Below are positions 6,117 through 12,730 of a stretch of DNA of 14,436 bases, one piece after another; positions within the stretch are counted from its first letter, which is position 1, and the number at the start of each line of letters is the position of its first letter. The notes beneath the pieces were generated by a model. That model had not been told where the DNA came from, did not search any database, and worked only from the letters and a program-made list of their open reading frames with translations. The position numbers and the translations under genes are program-made. Source of the DNA: an uncultured Coriobacteriaceae bacterium (GTDB lineage Bacteria > Actinomycetota > Coriobacteriia > Coriobacteriales > QAMH01); assembly GCA_902796975.1 (NCBI GenBank), contig CADBRF010000198.1:1-14436 (forward strand), given 5' to 3'.

Positions 6117-6947
6117 ATGGATATTACTCAAGTCGAAGCTGCAAACGAAGAGATTGCCGCCATGCGCGCCCAGCGCGACAAGGATTACGCGGAATACGAG
6201 AAGGCGGGCCGCATATGGGGCCTCGTGCCGCGTGAGCGCATCACCCGCATCACCTTCCCACGTCCTCCGAAGAGCGTGATCGAGGGCTATCTTTCTATGG
6301 AAGATATGACCACCACGGTCTCCGACATGCTCGATTCCTACGGCATCGATGGCGCCATACCCAGCTCGTATCTGAAGCCGCTTGCTCCCGGCAGCAAGAT
6401 CTGCGGGCCAGCTGTGACCATTCGTAATATCCCTGTGCGGAAAACTGCTACTCAAGGCGCTATCGACCACGACTTTATCGCCATGTCCACGCGCGATATC
6501 TACTACATCGCCGAGCCAGGCGACGTGCTTGTGAGCGACTTCGGCGGGAACCTCAACGTTTCGAATATGGGCGGTCAGAGCTGCACAGTTGCGAAGAGCT
6601 GCGGGCTCGCAGGCAATATCGTCAACGGATGCTGCCGCGATGTCTCAAGCATCCGCGCCTCCGGGTATCCGGTGTTCACCTGTGGAACCACCCAGATTAC
6701 CGGCAAGTTCCGCATGGAATGTATCGAGATGAACGGACCGGTTACCCTGTGCGGCAAGCGCGTGGAGCCGGGCGACCTCATGGTTGCAGACGATTCGGGC
6801 GTCTGCATCGTGCCGCAAGATATCTGCGAAGACGTACTCAAGCAGTGTCTTGCAATTGCCGAGAGCGAAGAACGCATGCGCGAGCTTATCGAGAGCAAGG
6901 CGCCCATCAGTGAGCTGCGGCCACTCTTCCGCGCACGCTATAAGTAG
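6117..6947 (+). CDS. RraA-like / HMG-aldolase-family protein
   Basis: A member of the RraA-like fold, which includes 4-hydroxy-4-methyl-2-oxoglutarate aldolase, oxaloacetate decarboxylases, the RNase E inhibitor RraA and proteins misnamed dimethylmenaquinone methyltransferase. The core signature is visible: PGDVLVSDFGG, then after about 20 residues GLAGNIVNGCCRDVSSIR, where the Arg-Asp pair binds the divalent metal and carboxylate in the aldolases, then YPVFTCGTT and VEPGDLMVADDSGVCIVP. The enzymatic members act on pyruvate-type oxo acids. At 276 residues it is longer than RraA itself (about 160), with an extra N-terminal helical stretch of about 45 residues. GAGGTG at 6107-6112 supports ATG 6117. 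It stands alone between the operon terminator and a long gap. The substrate is not deducible; the GlnR-like box upstream suggests a nitrogen link. Confidence 0.85.
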   Translation: MDITQVEAANEEIAAMRAQRDKDYAEYEKAGRIWGLVPRERITRITFPRPPKSVIEGYLSMEDMTTTVSDMLDSYGIDGAIPSSYLKPLAPGSKICGPAVTIRNIPVRKTATQGAIDHDFIAMSTRDIYYIAEPGDVLVSDFGGNLNVSNMGGQSCTVAKSCGLAGNIVNGCCRDVSSIRASGYPVFTCGTTQITGKFRMECIEMNGPVTLCGKRVEPGDLMVADDSGVCIVPQDICEDVLKQCLAIAESEERMRELIESKAPISELRPLFRARYK

Positions 6948-7039
6948 TTGGAGAAAGCCGTGGATACCTTTGCGCAGCTTTCCAGCTGGCGTGAATAGCG
7001 TATCAAAGACGCGGGTGGCTTCAGAGACTGCGCGCCCCA

Positions 7040-7089
7040 GCATGTCAAAATCAAAATGAGTATCGGGGGAATTTTGCATTTTGACATGC
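7040..7089. repeat. Long imperfect inverted repeat with TTGACA in both arms
   Basis: Left arm 7040-7057 reads GCATGTCAAAAT, C, AAAAT. The reverse complement of the right arm (7071-7089) reads GCATGTCAAAAT, GC, AAAAT. This gives 12 plus 5 paired bases interrupted by a 1-by-2 internal loop, around a 13-base loop containing five G. Each arm contains TTGACA reading outward. No T-tract follows on either strand, so it is not an ordinary intrinsic terminator. It could be an operator, an RNA-stabilising hairpin downstream of the RraA-like gene, or part of a small RNA. Confidence 0.75.
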
Positions 7090-7205
7090 CAGTGCTCATG
7101 CATGTACGACTGGGCTTTCCTCTGTCCTGCACTGTGGACCATTCTGTTCTCATGGGGGGGCTTTTCTGCTGCATCATGGGCCAATATCATGCGCCCTTGC
7201 CATCT

Positions 7206-7221
7206 GAAACATATTCGAAAC
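7206..7221 (+). promoter_or_regulatory. GlnR-like half-site pair upstream of glutamate dehydrogenase
   Basis: GAAAC (7206-7210), 6 bp, GAAAC (7217-7221). The right half-site and spacing match the GlnR consensus; the left is GAAAC instead of GTnAC. It shares AAC, T, C and GAAAC in register with the other two boxes (10 invariant positions of 16). If the -10 is TACTAT at 7265-7270, the box centre falls about 64 bp before the start of transcription, a suitable place for an activator. Confidence 0.45.
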
Positions 7222-7311
7222 AAAAAATTGAAAGAATCTCGTGCGGTAAACCGTGCCTCGGGCTTACTATTTCCTTTTGATAGTGCAGGCTACTAATGTT
7301 GGGAGTTACGC

Positions 7312-8643
7312 ATGTCGTATGTAGACGACGTTCTGGCCGACGTCCGCAAGAAAAACGCCGACCAGCCTGAGTTCATCCAGGCAGTTACCGAAGTGCTCGA
7401 ATCTCTTCGCTCGGTTGTCGAGTCTGATGAGCGCTATGAGAAGGCTGGTCTTCTCGAGCGTCTTGTCGAGCCCGAGCGCGTGGTCATGTTCCGCGTCCCC
7501 TGGGTCGATGACGAGGGCAAGGTTCGTGTGAACCGCGGCTATCGTGTCCAGTTCAACAGCGCTATCGGGCCCTACAAGGGCGGCCTGCGCTTCCATCCCT
7601 CCGTCAACCTCTCCATCATCAAGTTCCTCGGCTTCGAGCAGATTTTCAAGAACTCCCTCACCACGCTCCCCATGGGTGGCGGCAAGGGTGGCTCCGACTT
7701 TGACCCCAAGGGCAAGTCCGATGCCGAGGTCATGCGTTTCTGCCAGAGCTTCATGACCGAGCTCCAGCGCCACATCGGCCCTGATACCGACGTTCCCGCG
7801 GGCGATATCGGCGTTGGCGGCCGCGAGGTCGGCTATCTCTTCGGCCAGTACAAGCGTCTCCGCAACGAGTGGACTGGCGTTCTCACGGGCAAGGGCCTGT
7901 CCTTTGGCGGCTCGCTTGCACGTACCCAGGCAACCGGCTATGTCCTAGTCTACCTCACCCAGGAATATCTCAACTGCCATGGCGATTCCTACGAGGGCAA
8001 GACGGTCTGCATCTCCGGTTCTGGCAACGTCGCCATTTACGCTGCCGAGAAGGCAACTGAGCTTGGCGCCAAGGTTGTCACCATGTCCGACTCCACGGGC
8101 TGGATTCACGACCCCAACGGCATCCAGCTCGATGTCGTCAAGCAGATCAAAGAGGTCGAGCGTGGCCGCATCAGCGAGTACGCCAAGCGCGTCGACGGCG
8201 TGGAATATCACGAGGGCCGAGGCGTCTGGCAGGTTCCCTGCGACATCGCCCATCCGTGCGCAACGCAGAACGAGGTCTTCACTGAGGATGCTGAGATGCT
8301 CGTCAAGAACGGCTGCAAGGTTCTCGCCGAGGGCGCGAACATGCCCACCACCTATGAGGCAACCAAGTACCTGCAGGAGAACGGCGTTGCCTTCTTCCCT
8401 GGCAAGGCTGCCAACGCCGGCGGCGTCGCAACGTCTGGCCTCGAGATGAGCCAGAACTCCGAGCGTCTCTCCTGGACCTTCGAAGAGGTTGACGAGAGGC
8501 TCCAGGGCATCATGAAGAACATCTATCATGCTGCCGACGATGCTGCTCGCGAGCATGGCGTCGAGGGCGACTACGTTGCCGGTGCTAACATCGCTGGCTT
8601 CAAGAAGGTCGCCGAGGCAATGCTTGCCCAGGGCATCTGCTAG
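7312..8643 (+). CDS. gdhA: Glutamate dehydrogenase, NADP-type
   Basis: It catalyses reversible reductive amination of 2-oxoglutarate with ammonia to glutamate; hexameric bacterial enzymes of this 443-residue class usually use NADPH and work in assimilation. Visible sites: GPYKGGLRFHPSVN (Lys 89, substrate binding), LPMGGGKGGSDFDPKGKSD (catalytic Lys 125), DVPAGDIGVGGREVGYLFGQ (Asp 165) and KGLSFGGSLARTQATGYV. The Rossmann fold of the dinucleotide domain has CISGSGNVAIYAAEKA (from residue 233), followed by VTMSDSTGW after the second strand, similar to NADP-dependent GdhA. The C-terminal GANIAGFKKVAEAM completes the fold. No residue looks damaged. GGGAG at 7301-7305 is 6 bases before the ATG. 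It is transcribed alone, ending at the terminator near 8692-8725. Confidence 0.97.
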   Translation: MSYVDDVLADVRKKNADQPEFIQAVTEVLESLRSVVESDERYEKAGLLERLVEPERVVMFRVPWVDDEGKVRVNRGYRVQFNSAIGPYKGGLRFHPSVNLSIIKFLGFEQIFKNSLTTLPMGGGKGGSDFDPKGKSDAEVMRFCQSFMTELQRHIGPDTDVPAGDIGVGGREVGYLFGQYKRLRNEWTGVLTGKGLSFGGSLARTQATGYVLVYLTQEYLNCHGDSYEGKTVCISGSGNVAIYAAEKATELGAKVVTMSDSTGWIHDPNGIQLDVVKQIKEVERGRISEYAKRVDGVEYHEGRGVWQVPCDIAHPCATQNEVFTEDAEMLVKNGCKVLAEGANMPTTYEATKYLQENGVAFFPGKAANAGGVATSGLEMSQNSERLSWTFEEVDERLQGIMKNIYHAADDAAREHGVEGDYVAGANIAGFKKVAEAMLAQGIC

Positions 8644-8691
8644 CTTTTAGCAACCAGAGAAGCGCTCTGACAAGCGGGGCGTAATCAAGGG

Positions 8692-8725
8692 CGCGCATCC
8701 GTATGTAGCGGGTGCGCGTCTTTTT
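8692..8725 (+). terminator. Intrinsic terminator after glutamate dehydrogenase
   Basis: CGCGCATCCG (8692-8701) pairs with CGGGTGCGCG (8709-8718), ten pairs with one G-T, around a seven-base loop, followed by TC and five T residues (8721-8725). It lies about 50 bases after the gene's stop. Confidence 0.92.
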
Positions 8726-8842
8726 CATTTGGCGTAGAGCAAAAAGTGTGGCAACGCACTGGGAATGTGAATTTCTCGTGGCATCCACACGTTGCCGTTA
8801 TGCGGTTTCGCGAAGTTCGCTGCTACATTTCTCACAAGCGGG

Positions 8843-8848
8843 TACAAT
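8843..8848 (+). promoter_or_regulatory. Candidate -10 element for the HAD/MutY-like pair
   Basis: TACAAT matches five of six bases of the TATAAT consensus and lies about 45 bases upstream of the TTG start. No good -35 hexamer sits at the right distance; TTCGCT at 8816-8821 is 21 bp away. It is the best promoter candidate between the preceding terminator and the gene. Confidence 0.4.
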
Positions 8849-8892
8849 ATGCCTTGCTGAACTTGAATTAGTATTGCAAGGGGGAATGAAGA

Positions 8893-9558
8893 TTGGAACG
8901 GATTGCGGCATTTGACCTCGATGGCACGGTCATCGATGGTGAATCTCCGCTGATTCTCTCCACGAGTTTGCTCGCCCACCGGGAGCTTCCCGTGCACAAG
9001 GCAATCATGATGGCCGCCTGGGGCGCCAAGTACCGTCTTCGCCTCCCTCAGGTCGAATCCACCCCTCGTGAACTTCTTTTCTCCGCGCTCACGGAGCCGA
9101 CGGTGGAGGAGGTCGATGCGGAGATCCTCGATATCTTCTATCGCCGCATCCGCAAACGTATTCGTCCAGGTGCCCTGCGCGAGATTGAATCCTGCAAGAA
9201 AGCGGGCTACAAACTCATTCTTGCCTCCGCCTCGTTCAAACCTATCACCACGACCATTGCCCAGGAGCTTGGGTTCGATGGTCTCGTTTCCACCATCATG
9301 GAAGAACGGGACGGCCACTATACCGGGCGTGTGCTGGGCGTTCCCGCCCAGGGCCGCGAGAAGCTCCGCCTTCTCGTCCAGTTCTTGAACGACCACTACG
9401 GCTACAAGCAGTGGGAGCTGGAGCGTGCCTACAGCGATCATTTCAGCGATATTCCCATGCTCGAGCTGGCAAAGCATCCTGTGGTCACCGACCCAGATGG
9501 CTTGCTCAAACGTACGGCTATGAGACGCGGCTGGCAGCTTGTGGACTGGAATGTCTGA
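8893..9558 (+). CDS. HAD-IB family hydrolase (SerB-like phosphatase)
   Basis: A 221-residue haloacid dehalogenase-superfamily hydrolase of subfamily IB, the group with phosphoserine phosphatase. Motif I is AAFDLDGTVIDGE, with nucleophile Asp 8 and acid/base Asp 10; motif II is ILASASF (Ser 112/114); motif III is Lys 157 in QGREKL; motif IV is YSDHFSDIPMLELA with metal-binding Asp 182 and Asp 186. A helical cap of about 80 residues sits between motifs I and II. The activity is a phosphomonoesterase by family, substrate unknown. The start is TTG 8893: AAGGGGG lies 8 bases upstream and the frame begins directly before motif I. The ATG at 8886 is in another frame and stops after nine codons. It overlaps the glycosylase gene by 8 bases, so the two form an operon. 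Confidence 0.88.
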   Translation: MERIAAFDLDGTVIDGESPLILSTSLLAHRELPVHKAIMMAAWGAKYRLRLPQVESTPRELLFSALTEPTVEEVDAEILDIFYRRIRKRIRPGALREIESCKKAGYKLILASASFKPITTTIAQELGFDGLVSTIMEERDGHYTGRVLGVPAQGREKLRLLVQFLNDHYGYKQWELERAYSDHFSDIPMLELAKHPVVTDPDGLLKRTAMRRGWQLVDWNV

Positions 9559-10486
9559 GAAGCGGCAGGGCGTAAAGGCTTCTGGTGCAAGCCAGAAGAA
9601 ACCAGTGTCAAGCAAGCAAAACGGCGAGGATGTTCTTGCCGCATCGTCCACGGGTCTTATTGCGTTCAAGAAGCGCGTGCTCGAACGCGGGGCAGAGCTC
9701 TATCGCGATCTGCCTTGGCGCAATACCCGCGACCCCTATGCCGTGCTTGTCTCCGAAGTCATGCTCCAACAGACCCAGGTGAGCAGGGTTGATGGGCGCT
9801 GGCAGCGCTGGTTGGAGAAGTTTCCCACTCTCCAGGCTCTCGCTTCTGCCCCGCTTGGGCCAGTGCTCGAAGAATGGCAGGGCATGGGCTATAACCGCCG
9901 GGCCCTCAACCTGAAGCGAGCGGCAGAAGTAATCGTTAGCGAATTCGGGGGGCTTGTGCCCCAGGACCACGATGAGCTCGTCTCCCTACCAGGTGTGGGG
10001 CCTGCCACGGCGGCGGGGGTGCGAGCCTTTGCCTTTGACGAGCCCGACATCTATCTCGAAACCAACGTGCGTGCCGTGTTCCTCCACGAGCTCTTTCCCG
10101 ATGCACAGCAGGTGCCCGACAAGCTCCTACGCCAGCTGGTGGGGGAGACCTGTCCGGAAGCGGGCGAGGTGCGTACGTGGTATTACGCCTTGCTTGACTA
10201 CGGCGCTTATCTCAAGAGGACAGTCCCCAACCCATCGCGCCGGGCAAAAGCCCATACGGTGCAGTCTGCCTTCGAGGGCAGTCATCGCCAGAAGCGCGCA
10301 TATCTCCTCAGACGCGTTCTCGAAGCTCCTTCCACCACAGAAGAGCTTGCAGAAGACCTTTCTGGCGCAGAAGAGAAAGCAGGGAGGCAGGCGCTATCCG
10401 CGGGGGATGTTGAGGCATTGCTTGTGGAGCTTGAGACCGAAGGCTTTATTGTGCGCGATGCGGATTTCTGGCGGTGCGCTGAATAG
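9551..10486 (+). CDS. MutY-like HhH-GPD DNA glycosylase without iron-sulfur loop
   Basis: A base-excision repair glycosylase of the endonuclease III/MutY fold, 311 residues. MutY-type features: DLPWRNTRDPYAVLVSEVMLQQTQV (shown by its ends LPWR and MLQQTQV) with catalytic Glu 69, WQGMGYNRRALNL, and the helix-hairpin-helix LPGVGPATAAGVRAFAF (146-162). Two departures stand out. The residue aligned with the catalytic Asp of E. coli MutY (Asp 138) is Glu 170, in YLETNVRAVF. The C-x6-C-x2-C-x5-C cluster loop is absent, replaced by NPSRRAKAHTVQSAFEGSHR (227-246). I recall a clade with the same ETN motif and NPSR loop, so this is a conserved subtype and not decay. There is no NUDIX-like C-terminal domain for 8-oxoG recognition; the end is a short winged-helix-like segment. 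The start is ATG 9551; TTG 9539 would add four residues. Confidence 0.82.
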   Translation: MSEKRQGVKASGASQKKPVSSKQNGEDVLAASSTGLIAFKKRVLERGAELYRDLPWRNTRDPYAVLVSEVMLQQTQVSRVDGRWQRWLEKFPTLQALASAPLGPVLEEWQGMGYNRRALNLKRAAEVIVSEFGGLVPQDHDELVSLPGVGPATAAGVRAFAFDEPDIYLETNVRAVFLHELFPDAQQVPDKLLRQLVGETCPEAGEVRTWYYALLDYGAYLKRTVPNPSRRAKAHTVQSAFEGSHRQKRAYLLRRVLEAPSTTEELAEDLSGAEEKAGRQALSAGDVEALLVELETEGFIVRDADFWRCAE

Positions 10487-10581
10487 AGCTTTTCCGTGAC
10501 CTGTTTTCGCTTTCAGATTCGGGTGAAGGAGCCGCAAACGGTAGGACTGCCCTGCCCGAAGTGTGTTCGTAGCGTGACCGA

Positions 10582-10611
10582 TTAAGCTGCTCTTTGTAGT
10601 TCTGTTAGAAT
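10582..10611 (+). promoter_or_regulatory. Candidate promoter for pheA
   Basis: An extended -10, TGT followed by TAGAAT (10606-10611, five of six consensus bases), with TTAAGC (10582-10587) 18 bp upstream as a weak -35. Transcription would start about 36 bases before the GTG. No terminator is visible between the glycosylase gene and this point. Confidence 0.45.
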
Positions 10612-10653
10612 ATCTTGATGTTTGTTTGCCAGTTGACTATGGAGGCATAACTC

Positions 10654-11505
10654 GTGACGCATCAGCCTATGTACGCGTATCTCGGGCCGGCGGGCACGTT
10701 CAGCGATGCTGCGCTGCGGGATTTCGTGGCAAAGGGTCGCCTGAGCGCCGATTATCAGGGCCTTCCCTGCGAGACCATGGCGGAAGTGTTTGAGGCGGTG
10801 GACCGCAGCCAGGTTGATTACGGCGTTGTACCCATCGAGAATTCGCTCGAAGGGTCTGTTACCTCCGCGCTCGATGCGTTCGCCTTCTCCTCCCGCGCTG
10901 AGATTCTGGGCGAGACAGTCCTTCCCATTCACCAGGCGCTCATCGGTGCACCTGGTGCCTCCATCGAGGATGTCAAGGCCATCGTCTCTCACCCCCAGGG
11001 TATTGGGCAGTGCCGCAGGTTCATTTCTTCCAAGCTTCCCGGGCGCCAGATCCGCCTCTCCGATTCCACTGCCGCCGCAGTTCAGGAGGCTGCGCAAGAC
11101 CCAGCTGTTGCGGCTATCGGCTCACCGCTCGCTGCCCAGATCTACGGTGGCGAGATTTTCGAGGAGGCTATCGAAGACAACCTCAACAGCCAGACCCGCT
11201 TCGTGCTCATCGGGCAGCATGAAAATGTTGAGCATACGGGTCGTGGCAAGACTTCCATCGTGCTCTTCATGAAAGAAGACCGGCCCGGCACGCTCAACAT
11301 GATTCTCTCCGAGTTTGCCTTTGCGCAGGTCAACCTCACCATGGTTCAGTCCCGTCCCACCAAGCGTGACCTGGGCGACTACATGTTTTTCATGGACATC
11401 GATGGCTATGCAGACGATCCGGATATTCGCGTGGCGCTTGATTGCCTCCGCCTCAAACTCCGCGAGGTGCGCGTCATCGGCACCTATCCTTCGTGCACTG
11501 CGTAG
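10654..11505 (+). CDS. pheA: Prephenate dehydratase
   Basis: It converts prephenate to phenylpyruvate in phenylalanine synthesis, in the cytoplasm. The 283-residue single-function form begins with YAYLGPAGTFSDAAL, continues with VDYGVVPIENSLEGSV and HPQGIGQCRRF, and carries the catalytic Thr-Arg-Phe in NSQTRFVLIG (181-183). The C-terminal ACT domain (about 200-280) normally binds phenylalanine for feedback inhibition; its two signatures appear as RPGTLNMIL and QSRPTK in place of the common GAL and ESRP, so the first residue of the second motif is Gln instead of Glu. There is no chorismate mutase domain. GTG 10654 is supported by GGAGG at 10641-10645. The next gene follows after 28 bases. Confidence 0.96.
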   Translation: MTHQPMYAYLGPAGTFSDAALRDFVAKGRLSADYQGLPCETMAEVFEAVDRSQVDYGVVPIENSLEGSVTSALDAFAFSSRAEILGETVLPIHQALIGAPGASIEDVKAIVSHPQGIGQCRRFISSKLPGRQIRLSDSTAAAVQEAAQDPAVAAIGSPLAAQIYGGEIFEEAIEDNLNSQTRFVLIGQHENVEHTGRGKTSIVLFMKEDRPGTLNMILSEFAFAQVNLTMVQSRPTKRDLGDYMFFMDIDGYADDPDIRVALDCLRLKLREVRVIGTYPSCTA

Positions 11506-11533
11506 GAAGATGGGGGAGACGAGCTAGGACAGC

Positions 11534-12730
11534 ATGATTACCGCCGTTCACTATCTCATAGATTTTCTTGTAGCGTTCGCAGTGACGGCGATTGCAACCC
11601 CCTTCGTGCGAAAATTCGCAAAACGCTTCGATATAGTGGACCATCCCGGCCCCCGCCGTGTGAACACGGTGCCTATCCCGCGCATGGGCGGCATTGCGAT
11701 GTTCCTTGGCTTGCTCGTAGCTGCCGCATTCGACGCCGTGCTTGGCGTCCAGGGCGTTTGGCACAGCCCGCTTGCAGCGCCCGGCTATATCAACGAGCAG
11801 ATGGTTGGTGTTTTCATCGGCCTCGCGGTGATTGTCGCCGTTGGCGTTATCGACGATGTGGTGACGCTCAAACCCCTGCCCAAGATTCTCGGCCAGATAG
11901 CCGCCGCCAGCATCATCGCCGGATCGGGCGTGCTCATCATGCGCTTCCACATGCCCTTCTCGCCTGAAATCGTGTCTTTCGGGGTGTGGGCCTATCCACT
12001 CACCGTGCTCTACCTCGTGTGCTTCGTGAACATCATCAACCTCATCGATGGTCTCGACGGTCTGGCAGCGGGTATCACTGCCATCGCGTCTATCTCGCTC
12101 TTTGTTCTCGTGCTGACGCTCTATCGCACCGACGCTGCAGTGCTTGCGATTGTGCTTGCGGGCGCCTGCATCGGCTTTCTCATCTACAACTTCTATCCGG
12201 CGAGCATTTTCATGGGAGATTCGGGTTCCATGATGCTCGGTCTTGCACTAGGCACGGTTTCGCTTCTGGGTGCCGCCCGTTTCTCCTCCGTCACCATCAT
12301 GCTCGTCCCCATTGTCATCGCCCTCGTTCCCATCATTGATACGTTCGGGGCGATTGTGCGCCGTCTCCGCGGGCATGTGCATGTGTACGATGCAGACGCT
12401 GGTCATATCCACCATCGTCTTCTGCGGGCGGGATTCTCCCAGCGCAAGGCGGTTCTCTTCATCTACGCCTGGACCGCCATCTTGAGCGTTGGCGCTCTCA
12501 TGATATGGGAGCTGGGCAGTGTCACGAAGTATGTCGTCTTCATCGTCCTCATTGTGGCGAGCGCTTTCGTGGTGAAAAAACTCGGCCTCTTCGGCATTGT
12601 GAGCAGGACTTTTGCCAAGGGCGATGACCCTGCTGGGGGAGATTCGACCGAAGAAGGCAAGGCTGCAGATTCGGGGGATACCTCCGCCATAGCGCAGGAA
12701 AACGAGAGTCCGGGCAATGCAGAGCACTGA
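11534..12730 (+). CDS. Undecaprenyl-phosphate sugar-1-phosphate transferase (WecA/TagO family)
   Basis: An integral membrane enzyme that transfers a sugar-1-phosphate, usually GlcNAc-1-P from UDP-GlcNAc, to undecaprenyl phosphate, starting wall teichoic acid or other cell-surface glycans. Family motifs: KFDIVDHPGPRRVN-type cytosolic loop (here RFDIVDHPGPRRVN, 31-44), PRMGGIAMF, the Asp pair VIDDVVTL (107-108), NIINLIDGLDGLAAG (166-180), IFMGDSGSMMLG (226-236) and the HIHHRLL histidine motif (291-297). About ten hydrophobic segments span the chain. This pattern separates WecA/TagO from MraY. Residues 365-398 form a hydrophilic acidic tail not needed for the fold. AGGA at 11526-11529 precedes the ATG. 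It overlaps uvrC by 14 bases. The sugar specificity is inferred from the family. Confidence 0.93.
   Translation: MITAVHYLIDFLVAFAVTAIATPFVRKFAKRFDIVDHPGPRRVNTVPIPRMGGIAMFLGLLVAAAFDAVLGVQGVWHSPLAAPGYINEQMVGVFIGLAVIVAVGVIDDVVTLKPLPKILGQIAAASIIAGSGVLIMRFHMPFSPEIVSFGVWAYPLTVLYLVCFVNIINLIDGLDGLAAGITAIASISLFVLVLTLYRTDAAVLAIVLAGACIGFLIYNFYPASIFMGDSGSMMLGLALGTVSLLGAARFSSVTIMLVPIVIALVPIIDTFGAIVRRLRGHVHVYDADAGHIHHRLLRAGFSQRKAVLFIYAWTAILSVGALMIWELGSVTKYVVFIVLIVASAFVVKKLGLFGIVSRTFAKGDDPAGGDSTEEGKAADSGDTSAIAQENESPGNAEH

Larger units (their letters stand above)
6948..7311. other. Long intergenic region without a convincing gene
   Basis: These 364 bases separate the RraA-like gene from glutamate dehydrogenase. 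Short open frames on both strands lack recognisable domains and good ribosome binding sites. The region holds a strong inverted repeat (7040-7089), a perfect -35 hexamer TTGACA at 7081-7086 with a poor -10 (TACGAC, 7105-7110, 18-bp spacing), a seven-G run near 7153-7159, a GlnR-like box (7206-7221) and a -10-like TACTAT at 7265-7270. No intrinsic terminator with a T-tract is seen after the RraA-like gene. Confidence 0.6.

Noticed and set aside
6645..7223. 192-codon - strand frame spanning the end of the RraA-like gene and the gap
   Set aside because: Half of it is antisense to the RraA-like gene. The part in the gap looks mildly protein-like but matches no family I know and has no supporting start signal.
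7056..7296. Short + strand frames (71-74 codons) in the gap before gdhA
   Set aside because: No good Shine-Dalgarno sequence, atypical codons, overlap with the inverted repeat and the GlnR-like box.
8725..9669. 314-codon - strand frame over the HAD hydrolase gene
   Set aside because: Shadow of the + strand gene, which has all four HAD motifs in order.
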